A stretch of 64,000 bases of DNA, taken from positions 1,037,501 through 1,101,500 of the forward strand of contig JAHQIY010000010.1 of assembly GCA_019054805.1 (NCBI GenBank). Direction: 5' to 3'. Origin of the DNA: Brachionus manjavacas (Eukaryota > Rotifera > Eurotatoria > Ploima > Brachionidae). Both the position numbers and the translations under genes were made by a program. Shown here piece by piece: positions 1-10,116 of this stretch (its first letter is position 1; each line of letters begins with the position of its first letter). The notes under the pieces were generated by a model. The model was given only the letters and a program-made list of their open reading frames with translations. It ran no database searches and had not been told where the DNA came from.

Positions 1-2279
1 TTTTTTTTTTAATTTGCTATAAAATAACCTACTATTTAGTATTTTTGAAAACGATTTTCATATTGTAAATTCGACCAATTTTAATTAATTATTTTTCTTG
101 ATTTTGTACAAAGAATTTGATGCTAAAATTATTATTTAGTATGATGACCTAATCTTAGTAAGGTGAAAAAACTTAAGATTTTGTCCGTATTTTTGTTACA
201 AGATTTTGACTGACTCATTAATTTTTTGACCATTTTGACTTTAACCGATTTTCATTTTATTTTAAAAGCATTTTGAAAAAAAATTTCTGTCAAAAATCTT
301 TTTCAATCAAATATCCATCTTCGGCTCGCGTATTGAAACATATCAATCAGCTGGCTAAATAAAAGAAAACAGATATTAGAAGACTCTAGCGAGTCATTTG
401 AATTATTTCTAGATCTTCAAATAAATAAAATGAAAAAGATAAATTGTAAAAAATTTTGAAAAATTTTTAAACTTTTTTTCAATTTTTTGCTTGATAAAAG
501 TATTAATTTTACAAAAATCTACGTCATTTTGCGCAATGAGTTGAAATTTAAATTTTTTTTTATTAATCTCCTGAGTCCTGCTCAAAGTCCACATCTAATA
601 AAAAAGCAACTTAAAACATTATTGCTAGATAAAAAATCTTTACCCAGTGAGTCATATAAAATAGTTTTTCTTTTAATTGAAAAATTCAAAAATAAGATTA
701 GACAAACCTAGAAAAGGATCTTTCTTAATCTGGTTTTATTAATTATTTTTTGCTTTTAGAAATGAACAAGTTAAACCAGTTCACCAAATCACAATTCTTT
801 ATCCAAGGTTTCAGAACTACCAATTTCATTATTCTTATGATTTTCGTAGAAAGTTAGGATTAAATTATTTTGAAATCAACAACTCGTACTCTTGACTTAA
901 CATTTATTTAAAAAGCGTCAGTGACTAGCCAGCCAAATGCATCAACACATGCCAAAAACACTAATACATAAAAGCAAAAAAAATTTAGAATGTGTTGAAT
1001 AACATCAATGAAATATAATAGATGCTTCAGGCTCAATAATTAAATTATTTTTTTATATTTGAAGAGTCTTAGAATTTTTCAGCTAAATTTTGGAAATAAA
1101 AATTAAAAAGGCCAAAAAATTTGCACTAGAATTAACAAAAGAATGCACAAAAATTAACCAAACCGAATAAAGAAATAATTTATTAGTTAAAAAGTGTAGA
1201 TCATCAAATACCTACAAAAAAAGTTAACCAAAATAAGACTTTAATATGTATTTAGTCAAAAGCAAATGTTTTTAATTAAAAATGAACTTTTTTTAAATAT
1301 TTTGTCTAAAATTTAATTTAATCGGAAATATAAAAGAAATAAAAAAGAAAATAATGTTAATTCAGATTTTTGTTGCTTTTAAAAGGTCTAATTAATCTGA
1401 TAAAAAAAATCAAAAATCGAGTTTAAAAATAAAAAAAAAAGTCTATAACATGATATTAATTTTCGTTTTAAATTAGGCATAAGTTACAAAAAAATTTGAT
1501 AATGGTTTTAGAAAAATTAGCTAATTTTCATCACAAAGAAAATGATGCTGAAGAAAAAATTTCCTGAAAGGCTTTAAGGAATTATGATTAAAAAAACTTA
1601 TTTGGAAAAGGTAATAACTCTTAAAGATTGCTATCATTAATATAATGGGCTTGAAGAAAAATCGATAAAAATTGATAAAAAATTTTCCAATTAAATTCTA
1701 TGAATATATATAAATCCTACCACTTTATATAGGTATCTTTTCATTTCAACGGTATGCATTTTTTTTACTTTATTAGATATTTTACTAAGAAATTTCTAAT
1801 AATAAAATCAATATTCCAGACAAGATGATGATATCACTATTTTTCTTAGCACTAAAAGCAGACATGTCTTCCTAAGTTAAATTCCACATATATCAAATTG
1901 AGTTTAAATGCTAAACCTTGTATAAAAATGCGAAATTAAAATAAAATTATGATGGTACAATTTTTCCAATCAGTCTTATGTTTGACAGCTATTGTAAAAG
2001 GACATGAACATCCGGTTAGTTTGATATTTTGAGGAATGGACAATATTTTATAAAATAAAATTATTCAATTATTTAGAGGCTATCAATTTTACTAATCATT
2101 TTTGGCATTTTGAAGTTTATGATCAATTTTGATGCTCAAAATGATTGCAGAGATTACCTTAATTATTTTAAACTGATTGAGATTGTTTTTATCTTTTTAT
2201 TCAATTGAATAATCGTATAGTTTAATAATTTGAACTAAGGAACATCATAGAACAACGTCTGGAATGAAACAGTCCATTG
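1..2279. other. AT-rich stretch without a supported gene
   Basis: Dominated by A and T runs. Short open frames occur (for example 540-711 on the plus strand, ending at a TAG), but none has a recognisable domain or convincing exon borders. I see no element ends here. Confidence 0.6.
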
Positions 2280-2459
2280 TTTGTAAACTTCATTGATCTC
2301 CAGAAGGTCTTTGGTAGCATAGATAGAGAAAGACTTTTTCTGAGAAAACTTGCGCGCCAAATGAGAATGTCATGGAGAAAAGCATGATTTTGTAAAAGGA
2401 TCTATTTGAGTGGAAATCAAAAACCCTATGCTCCATTAGGAGCAAATAAGGAAATTAAC
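2280..2459 (+). mobile_element. LINE reverse-transcriptase relic (motif A region)
   Basis: The plus frame from 2280 reads FVNFIDLQKVFGSIDRE and continues ERLFLRKLARQMRMSW to a stop near 2387. This resembles the FxDLxKAFDSVDRE block (RT motif A) of non-LTR retrotransposons. The catalytic Asp is kept in FIDL, while the usual AFD is VFG. Nothing upstream is recognisable, and the relic abuts a small TA-flanked MITE. It is too short to assign to a LINE clade. Confidence 0.5.
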
Positions 2460-2461
2460 TA

Positions 2462-2641
2462 AGACCTTGACCTTCTGACCACTAATTAAAGAATTTTACC
2501 AAAAAAATACATTTTTAGTTATTTTTTATAGTTTTCAGCTGAGCTTAAAAAAAAGAGCTAGGAGACAATTTCTGCTATTTTTCTGCAATAATGCTTAGCC
2601 TATTCTCTTTCATATAATTAGTGGTCGGAATGTCAAGGTCC
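2462..2641. mobile_element. 180-bp TA-flanked MITE
   Basis: Near-perfect terminal inverted repeats: AGACCTTGACCTTCTGACCA on the left and, reversed, GGACCTTGACATTCCGACCA on the right, both continuing CTAATTA. TA dinucleotides lie on both sides (2460-2461 and 2642-2643), as expected for Tc1/mariner-type target duplication. The interior is AT-rich and non-coding. Confidence 0.65.
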
Positions 2642-2643
2642 TA

Positions 2644-4109
2644 TCATTATCCTGTAAACATGTGGTCCGTTAACAGCAACTCTGGTATTGACTCGTTATT
2701 TCTAGTTTTACAAGTCAAAAACTAGGTCTTATGGTCGAACTGATAATTTTGCGTGAAAGTTCATTAAATTCTCTACAAAATGGTCGGAAGTTTTTAGATA
2801 ATCCCTAATACCATCCGACCGCGGTCCGTGTTTTAGTAAAAAACAGGTGGTCCGTGTTTTAGCATAAGCCTTTTTAAAAGGAACTAATTACTTTAATTTT
2901 GTTTAAAATTAAATAAAATATTTTAAAAAATTTAAGTCTTCTATTCTTTTGCCAAGCAAAAATATCAACAATTTTGTAAACGTCAATTTCTTGTTATTCA
3001 GATGACTCAATATTCATGTGGCTTATTTTATTTAATCCTTTTTGACCTGTCCTGCTTCGGAGACAATTTTTTATTCTTTTTAAAGCAGAAAAAGTTCTCT
3101 TTGCTTCCGCATTTGAAATTAATTTTTTTAAAAGCAGTTAAGTTAACGAAATACATTTTTTGTCCGTCGAAAATATTAAGAAAACATATAAATTTTCAGA
3201 CCAGAAAAAGGAGTATTTAAAAAAAAAACGTATTGCTTTATTGATCAAAAAAATTCGACCGCTAGTTTCTCAAAAAATAAAATGTTTAAATCAAATATTG
3301 CATAAATAATTTTATTTAGTTCACATGTTTCAAAGTATTGGCCGACTTTTTGGTGAACGGTCACTAAATTTTTTGTAAAATTTTTAAAAATAAAAAAAAA
3401 TCTTAAAAAATTGTTTCAAAATAATTTTTTTTTCAAAATAAACTATGAAAATGTTTTTTTACTTTTTTTATCATTTTAATTAGTAATTTTATTGTTTCTA
3501 AAAAATATCAATTTAAGTGGCCAAAAATTTGACCGTATTTCAGACCGCCCGTTTTTTCTGGACGGTATTTTTTGCCGGTCCAAAAATTAGACCGAAAATG
3601 TTAAATTTTATTCAATTTTATTGTTCAAATTTTATTCTACATGAAATTAAAAAAAAAATTAAATTAAATTCTTAAATTATTAATGAATCTATTTAATTGA
3701 TTTTCATATTTTACTTTTTTAGCCAAATTTTATCCAAAATTTTCAATTTTTTCAGAATCACTAAAAAGAATCAAAGTTTGATTTTATTTGATTAAATTAT
3801 TTTTGAATTAAATTTTAAATCAAAGATTTTTCCAGCATTTATTCAACTAAATCTTTATTTAAAAATTAAAAAAGAAATTCTAATTATATTTTTGAATGTG
3901 TTAAGTGCACAGTAATCATGCTCGCAATCGAACTAAGAAAAATAAGTATATCTGCCTGTATCTATCATAGTTTAACCTTGGTCAGCAAATGTTTAATTAA
4001 TTGTCACATTTGATGAAAATTCAATGTCAAAGACAGAATTTAATTTAGGTTACATTAAAGACAAAAAGTTGGTTAAAAAAAATAATTATAAATTTTTTTT
4101 TACTTAATG
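2644..4109. repeat. AT-rich stretch with short repeats
   Basis: Contains a direct repeat of GGTCCGTGTTTTAG (about 2824 and 2852). A stretch at about 3340-3600 is rich in GGTC/GACC-type inverted words (for example GGTCCAAAAATTAGACC near 3576), suggesting a decayed foldback element. No gene seen. Confidence 0.4.
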
Positions 4110-5022
4110 AATATATTAGAAAAATATGCTGATGAGTCATGTCGATTATTAGAGATCTTAAAGATAATTTAACACTCCAAAGAGACATTGATTTTATTTC
4201 AAGTTGGTCAATTACATGGTCTATTGATTTAAACATTGAAAAATGTAAAGTTATGCACGTTGGACGCAATAATCCGAATTTTGATTACTCGATTTTTAAC
4301 AAATATGGTACACAATTTATGTCAAAATCTATTTTGTAAAAAGATCTTGGAATTTATGTTCAAAATGACTTAAAGTGGGCTAATCAAGTAAGTTATAGCG
4401 CTGCCCGCGGTAACCGTATAGGTATGTTAGCTAAAAGTTTTACCACGTAAAACATTGAAACATTGAGGCTACTATATACGTCGCTTGTAAGACCACATCT
4501 TGAGTTCGCTGTCAGTTCATGGTGTCCTTACTTAAAGAAAGATATAATAGTGTTGGAGAAAGTTCAAGGGAGAGCAACAAGACTAGTTCCCTCTACCAAG
4601 GGTTTTGATTACGAAACAAGACTAAAGTTATTGAATCTTACAAATCTAGAAACAAGGCGTACTAGAGGTGATCTTATTCAAATGTTCAAGATAGCGTATG
4701 GGTTTGAGTCAATTAACTTATGTAATGATGTTTTTAAGACAAATAGTCGAAACTACAACTTAAGAAGTCATTCAAAGTGTATAGTCAAAGAGTATGTGAG
4801 AAATTGTATGCAGCGCTACTTCTTCTTAACAAATAGACTTGTAAATGTATGGAATTCCTTGCCTCAGTTCGTTATTGATGCACCATCGATAAACAGTTTT
4901 AAAGCAAGATTGGATGAATGGTTAACAAAACAACGTATAGTAATGACTTAAGTTACTGCCATGGCCCTTAAGAGCTTAACCCGTAAGGGTCGCAGTAAAC
5001 TACTACTACTACTACTTCTACT
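4110..5022 (+). mobile_element. 5'-truncated CR1/L2-like LINE, reverse transcriptase C-terminal part
   Basis: The plus strand begins with a YADES piece (like the YADD motif) and continues, with frame breaks, through SIIRDLKDNLTLQRDID. The longest open part, 4463-4951, encodes 162 residues starting MRLLYTSLVRPHLEF. It has the SLVRPHLE and VQGRATRLVPS blocks, ETRRTRGDLIQMFKI, and a NRLVNVWNSLP end typical of CR1/L2-type C-termini. After the TAA comes a short 3' UTR with a CCCTTA/TAAGGG hairpin and a (CTA)n tail at 4999-5022. Breaks in frame lie near 4137, at the TAA in 4337-4339 and at the TAA in 4448-4450. The fingers/palm and any endonuclease domain are missing, as in most 5'-truncated LINE insertions. 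Confidence 0.85.
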
Positions 5023-5479
5023 AATTTTAATCAAAATTAATCGATTTCTCGTAAAAAAACCATAAAACTAAAAAAAAATAACTAAAATAATTGCAATATT
5101 TTTTTTTTGTTAAAGCGCAGATAATTTTTAATTTTAATTTTTTGATATAATAAAAAACACACTAGTTTTTTAGTTGTTTCTGGAACTTAAAAAATAAAAA
5201 TTTATTATTAATTAATAATGCAACTTTTTCATTTAGTAAATAAATTTTTTTCATTGATTATTCTCGATGAAATAAACTAGCATTCATTTCGAATTTCAAC
5301 GAAATGATTCCTAACTCATTAATAATTTAAATATCAATTTTTATCGATTCCAACGGGTGTAGAATAAAAATGGCACAAAATTATTTTTATCATAAAAATT
5401 TTTTATTTAACAAAGGCTTAAATTTTTTTTTTAAATTATAACTGAACCCTCCTATTTTGAAAAAATAAAATCAGTTAAG

Positions 5480-5716
5480 GTATTGAACTCCATGACTTTG
5501 CATGAAATCGAACTTAAATCTAACAGTCTTGGCTTGGTCTTGTACAATCTTGGGTCCATATTGTTCAGGCAGGTGTGAATTTTGTTTTCGAGTTGCTTAA
5601 GATTTTGGCCTTCCGATCTCCCTCATAAACTTTAGCTTTCAAATTTTCCCAAAAAATTTTCGATTGATCGTACTGGTACGTTTGCTGGATTCACTTCTTT
5701 GGCATCATACCTTATA
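5480..5716 (-). pseudogene. Mariner-like transposase relic, C-terminal part
   Basis: The minus strand reads DAKEVNPANVPVRSIENF, then in a second frame FWENLKAKVYEGDRKAK, then in the first frame again LKQLENKIHTCLNNMDPRL. This is the mariner C-terminus, with the IENFW block carrying the third catalytic residue (Glu). Two frame changes are visible. The piece is separated from the catalytic middle (6520-6870) by about 800 bp of inserted repeats. Confidence 0.7.
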
Positions 5717-5723
5717 TTTTTAT

Positions 5724-6217
5724 CAGACTTGTTTTTAAGTCACAAGTCTTAAGTCAAGTCAATGATTTAATAAATCCATATTTGATACCAATAAAGTAGT
5801 TGCTTCCAAATTCCTGGCCGTTAATCTTGACCTATGTGCTCTGTAAATGTAACCAGGTTTAGAAAATAATTCTGTTGTAGGGTTACTTGCCTATCAGAAT
5901 TCATTGTAAATAGAAAAACAAAGGTTTGCGTTTAAAACTCTTTATTATAACTCCAAAGCTTCTCCAAAACTATAACAAAAATAAATCTTCTTTTATAGAC
6001 ATACTTAAGTATTAAATCTCTAAGCCACCAATTAAAGTAATTAATAAAATATAAATAATAACTAGGGAATCAAAACTAAGAAGTGTAAAGTTAGCTACGA
6101 ACTAACCAGTTCATTTAGCCGCTAACAATTCTTTCAACTGGTCCAGATGAAGCAGGTATTGATAAAAATTTTTATGCAATTCATGACTTAGACTTAAAAC
6201 TGTGTAAAACAAGTCTA
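5724..6217. mobile_element. hAT-MITE-like ends with foreign DNA between
   Basis: 5724 begins CAGACTTGTTTTTAAGTCAC, the left end of the MITE that is complete at 40411-40763. 6186-6217 resembles that element's right end (CTTAGACTTAAAACTGTG, then ACAAGTCT). The DNA between holds the left arm of a foldback element. No matching 8-bp target duplication is visible, so this copy is damaged or rearranged. Confidence 0.45.
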
Positions 6218-6400
6218 TATTGTTAGCGGCTTAATGAACTGGTAAGTTCGTAGCTAGCATTACACTTTTTAGTTATTATTCCCTAGTTATTATTTATATT
6301 TATATTTATATATATATTTATATTTGTATAAATTATTTTGGTGGCTTGGAGATATAATACTTAAGTATTTTTATAAGCAAATGCTAAAAAAAGATTTTAG
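5979..6400. repeat. Long foldback (inverted repeat) with about 88-bp loop
   Basis: The arms 5979-6130 and 6219-6400 are inverted copies. They share CTTAAGTATT, AAGCCACCAA, AACTAGGGAAT, GCTACGAACT and CCGCTAACAAT in matching order. The loop (6131-6218) contains the right end of a hAT-MITE-like element. No coding capacity. It lies between two pieces of mariner transposase. Confidence 0.65.
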
Positions 6401-6519
6401 TGTGGTTCTTGGTTGATGTGCCAGTGTTTATGGCAAAATACTACTGTTTTGATCTATCATAAAAGAGTGTAACACAGATTCTTTTATTGAAATGGCTACT
6501 AATAAGCTAGTTAGCCTAC

Positions 6520-6870
6520 AACAATATAATTCTGTACCATATTCGCATAAGAGATGACGCTAAGTCGGTTCAAAATACATAATTGCCATCCTGATAACAT
6601 TCTTTAACCATTGGTTCAAGTCGCTTCTTGATACACTCTCCAAGGTAGACATGTTGATTGACCGCTAAACCACTAGGTACAAAATATCGTTCGCTTATTC
6701 CGCGTTGTGAAATTGCCAACTAGACCATTCATTTTTATTCAAATTTTTTAACGTACTTGTTCTTTACACTCTTCGGCGTCTAGCTAACGTTACTGCTATA
6801 AAGTGAATCGCCTTACATCTTCAGCTTTTGGCAAATTTTGGTAAATTTTGGCCATCAATTAATGGACTGA
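6520..6870 (-). pseudogene. Mariner-like transposase relic, catalytic middle part
   Basis: Minus-strand frames read MVWLAISQRGISERYFVPSG, then LAVNQHVYLGECIKKRLEPM, then YQDGNYVF-stop-TDLASS. This matches the Tc1/mariner DDE core: the block before the second Asp, then FWPDLASSHYA with the second catalytic Asp (here TDLASS). At least one stop (where Trp is expected before TDLASS) and a frame change after it are visible, as well as breaks upstream near 6740-6830. The continuation lies at 5480-5716, separated by inserted repeat DNA. Confidence 0.7.
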
Positions 6871-7935
6871 CAAAAAAAATAATTTTTACTGGCAAAAAAA
6901 CTACATATGATGACAAATAAATTAACTGATAAATTAACTGATAAATTTACTGATAAAATAACGATTTGAGAGACAAAAATACTTTTATGACTAATTAATT
7001 ATTTTTACAACAAATTAATGATTTTGAGGTGACAATAAAAATCAAAATCTTGAACTATAGCACCAAAATCAGAAGGAAGTTCCAGGCGATTATGACAAGC
7101 CGTTTTGTCCAAATCTAATCATCAAACTAGAGTCAACTATGAGACAACGTCACAACTTAAGTTCATTCCTTACAATCTTAGAGAATTACATTATTAAATA
7201 GCTTAATTAGAACTAAAATAAAATAAAATAAAAATAAAACCTATCTATAAAATAGGTTTTATTTTATTTTATTTTTATTTATTTGTTAACTGTACCGAGC
7301 TAAAGCTCCTTCAGAATAAAAATAAAAAATAAAAAATTAAGTTAAGTAAAATTAAAAATTAAAAAAAGTTAAGTAAAATAAAATCAAAAAATAAGGAAAA
7401 TAAAAAAAAAAAAAGTTTGTAAGAATTAATAACCTGGAATAAAAAATAGATATATGATAAAGAGAGTTTTAGGTCATTCAGGTTTACATAGTTTAGGCTT
7501 CAGGAAAAAAAGAGGAAATTGTAAGGTAGCAATTACACAATGGAGTCGGGTATTCGATATTTCTTGATTCGAAACCCGCTTTGTATTCATCCACCAGTCT
7601 GACAACCAATGGAATGGAATTACTCAGTCCTGTACCAACATATCTCTCACTCAACTCAAGAAGTCGATTCGAGACTGTCAGTAATTTAAGTTTATTAAAA
7701 GCCTCCTGATGCATGATGCTGGAGGGAGTATCATATTTTAATCTGAGGATAGATCTGACTGCTGTATTCTGAATATTTTGTCAGTGCAAAATTATTAAAT
7801 AGTCATCTCAATATATTTGTCAGTCGTTTAGTTTTTTTTGTCAGAATAATTAGTTTTTTATAGTCAGCAAAAATAGATTAAATTAGTCACCACTTTTCGT
7901 TATTTTTGTCATCTCAAAAAAATTAAATTTGTCAC
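6855..7935. repeat. TGAC/TGAT-rich inverted arms around a LINE fragment
   Basis: The left arm (about 6855-7032) is full of CTGACAAAAA, ACTGATAAAT and GAGGTGACA words. The right arm (about 7783-7935, and again about 8538-8690 in the tandem copy) has the reversed forms TTTGTCAGT, AGTCACC and TTTGTCACCTC. Between them are a hairpin at about 7212-7280 and a LINE 3' end, so a foldback probably received a LINE insertion. Confidence 0.4.
7493..7714 (-). pseudogene. Jockey-like LINE C-terminal fragment, tandem copy 1
   Basis: The 73-residue open frame MHQEAFNKLKLLTVSNRLLE has the RLxELSERYVGTGLSNSIPLV motif and a TPLCNCYLTISSFF end. This is the part of Jockey/CR1-superfamily ORF2 after the reverse transcriptase. 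It is homologous to 11293-11556. No reverse transcriptase domain remains upstream; at about 7770 the sequence changes to TGAC-rich repeat. Confidence 0.6.
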
Positions 7936-8247
7936 CTCTAAAAAATTTAAGCCTTTACTTTTTACAAAGTTGTACAAATCTTTTTTGATGGTTTCGTACA
8001 TTTTTTACTAACAATATTATGATGTAATTTTTATTTATTTGTTAACTGTACCGAGCTAAAGCTCCTTCAGAATAAAAATAAAAAATAAAAAATTAAGTTA
8101 AGTAAAATTAAAAATTAAAAAAAGTTAAGTAAAATAAAATCAAAAAATAAGGAAAATAAAAAAAAAAAAGTTTGTAAGAGTTAATAACCTGGAATAAAAA
8201 ATAGATATATGATAAAGAGAGTTTTAGGTCATTCAGGTTTACATAGT

Positions 8248-8469
8248 TTAGGCTTCAGGAAAAAAAGAGGAAATTGTAAGGTAGCAATTACACAATGGAG
8301 TCGGGTATTCGATATTTCTTGTTTCGAAACCCGCTTTGTATTCATCCACCAGTCTGACAACCAATGGAATGGAATTACTCAGTCCTGTACCAACATATCT
8401 CTCACTCAACTCAAGAAGTCGATTCGAGACTGTCAGTAATTTAAGTTTATTAAAAGCCTCCTGATGCAT
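8248..8469 (-). pseudogene. Jockey-like LINE C-terminal fragment, tandem copy 2
   Basis: Same 73-residue frame as at 7493-7714, with a Ser to Thr change in the GFESRNIEY block (GFETRNIEY here). It is part of the tandemly duplicated 755-bp unit and not an independent insertion. Confidence 0.6.
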
Positions 8470-8894
8470 GATGCTGGAGGGAGTATCATATTTTAATCTG
8501 AGGATAGATCTGACTGCTGTATTCTGAATATTTTGTCAGTGCAAAATTATTAAATAGTCATCTCAATATATTTGTCAGTCGTTTAGTTTTTTTGTCAGAA
8601 TAATTAGTTTTTTATAGTCAGCAAAAATAGATTAAATTAGTCACCACTTTTCGTTATTTTTGTCATCTCAAAAAAATTAAATTTGTCACCTCTAAAAAAT
8701 TTAAGCCTTTACTTTTTACAAAGTTGTACAAATCTTTTTTGATGGTTTCGTACATTTTTTACTAACAATATTATGATGTAATTTTTATTTATTTTAAAGC
8801 TAGGATCAGCCTGATTTTAAATTTTGAAAAAAAATTGGGGCTTGTCCATTCTACTAGCAAATTAAACTTAACTTTTGTGCCATTTTTTATTCTA

Positions 8895-9457
8895 AACTCG
8901 TTATTAATCATTATATTTTTGTGACTGGAAAATTTATCAAAAAAACAATTTCCATATGAATGATTTCATTTTTCTTTTGCTCGATTTAATTAAATAAACC
9001 TAACCATTTTTTCTAAATGAATTTACTGCTAAAATAAAATTTTGAGATAAAAGATGATCACAAATGATCATTAATGAAGCTTACGTATGCGTTCACCATT
9101 AATGAAGCTAATAGATGATAAAGATATTCTATAACTCTAGTTCTGTGAGGAAATCCTGACTGAAGATAATCAAATAAGAAAAAGAGTACATACAATAATA
9201 TTGATTAAAGGAAATTTATGAACATTGTAATTTGTGAATAGTTAAACACTTTATTAGTATATTTTTTTTCATAAAAGAATAAAATTTATGTAATTCATCT
9301 TTATTTCTGCGGACTAACTTCTCTTTGATAATATTAAAACTTATTAAAAAAATTATTTCTGAATAGGTATTCATACTGATTATTTGGGCATGTATTTATA
9401 ATTAAAATTTTTATAAAAGAAATAAAAAATGAGTTCATAAATATTTATTATTGATGA
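8895..9457. other. AT-rich spacer
   Basis: No gene seen. Near 9070-9115 a short direct repeat of CATTAATGAAGCT occurs. Confidence 0.4.
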
Positions 9458-9605
9458 TTATGACGTATATTTTTTATAAAATATGTTTATCAAAGGACCT
9501 ACTAAAGCTACTGAACGCATCTTTAGTGCATGAGTTGCTACATTATCTATTCCAGCTATCTTATCACTACGAAGGTTTTTAAGTTTTTAAGACAAATCAT
9601 ATCTG
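9458..9605 (-). mobile_element. LINE reverse-transcriptase relic (fingers)
   Basis: A minus frame reads LKNLRSDKIAGIDNVATHAL and then KMRSVALVGPLINIFYKKYTS to a stop. This is the SxKAxGxDxI...LK...L..LxN block that opens non-LTR reverse transcriptases. It is only about 45 codons long and nothing recognisable flanks it. It sits just downstream of the PLAT gene. Confidence 0.55.
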
Positions 9606-9813
9606 AAATCAAGAACTCAATCTTTCTAATTTTGTTAGTCTGAACCTAGATTGTTTATAGTCGATTGATCATGATGATCCTAATTTAGCATGTACAATAA
9701 TTAGAAAAAAATCCATGAAAAAAAACAAAATTATTTATATCATTTTATTTAAAGAGTACTAAATCAAAAATTTCAGTTTCAAGTCGTTCTTACAAATAAT
9801 AAATAAAGTTAAT

Positions 9814-10116
9814 TTATTCTTCGTCTTGTTCTTTTGTTGGAGTAGGTTTTTTTTCTACAATGGGTTCAGGATCGCTTTTAGGTTTTGAGTCCTCTGTTTC
9901 GGTTGTAATTGCTGTCTCTTCTGTGCCTTCTGTTTCATCGGATTCATTTTTTTTTCCTCCAGATTTCCTTGGTAGCATTACATCTTCACCAGGTGATAAA
10001 TTCATATCCATTAAAAATTTGTAACTATTTCCTCTTGGGTCAATAATTTCTACGTAGTCGAAGTGTGCATCTTCATTTCCTTCTTTGTCACCGTATTTGA
10101 CCAAAACATTTTTAAT
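9814..10116 (-). CDS. PLAT gene exon H (last, with stop)
   Basis: 303 bp. Acceptor TTGAAAAAAG. It encodes IKNVLVKYGDKEGNEDAHFD, then DYVEIIDPRGNSYKFL ending PLAT 4. A low-complexity tail of about 50 residues rich in Glu, Thr, Lys and Pro follows, ending QDEE before TAA at 9814-9816. Confidence 0.85.
   Translation of the reverse strand: MKNVLVKYGDKEGNEDAHFDYVEIIDPRGNSYKFLMDMNLSPGEDVMLPRKSGGKKNESDETEGTEETAITTETEDSKPKSDPEPIVEKKPTPTKEQDEE

Larger units (their letters stand above)
7271..8781. repeat. Two tandem copies of a 755-bp unit carrying a LINE 3' end
   Basis: Positions 7271-8026 and 8027-8781 are almost identical. Both start ATTTTTATTTATTT, run through CCGAGCTAAAGCTCCTTCAG and end TATTATGATGTA, and a third ATTTTTATTTATTT follows at about 8782. 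The minus strand of each unit (7493-7714 and 8248-8469) encodes the Jockey-like C-terminal block NRLLELSERYVGTGLSNSIP. The two differ by only a few substitutions and one base in a homopolymer, so the duplication is recent. Confidence 0.85.
5362..8892 (-). mobile_element. Composite Tc1/mariner-type DNA transposon
   Basis: The left end GAATAAAAATGGCACAAAAT and the right end, reversed, GAATAAAAAATGGCACAAAA form terminal inverted repeats flanked by TA (5360-5361 and 8893-8894). Inside, the minus strand carries mariner transposase pieces. The 3.5 kb is well above a normal mariner (about 1.3 kb) because of later additions: a hAT-MITE-like end, a foldback at 5979-6400, TGAC-rich inverted arms, and a LINE 3' fragment duplicated in tandem at 7271-8781. 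The pairing of these ends is inferred from matching repeats and TA sites. Confidence 0.6.

Noticed and set aside
300-360. Plus-strand SSARVLKHINQLAK-stop as a possible exon end
   Set aside because: About 20 codons only, alternative frames equally open, no homology.
487-711. 74-codon plus-strand frame ending KNKIRQT
   Set aside because: The middle (SPAQSPHLIKKQLKTLLLDK) looks somewhat coding and an acceptor-like CTCCTGAG precedes it, but no domain, no partner exon and no donor were found; AT-rich DNA yields such frames by chance.
3002-3220. 72-codon plus-strand frame rich in Leu, Phe and Lys
   Set aside because: Typical translation of T/A-rich sequence; no motif, no splice context.
8209-8439. 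76-codon plus-strand frame in the tandem duplication
   Set aside because: Antisense of the LINE C-terminal fragment, which has the real homology on the minus strand.
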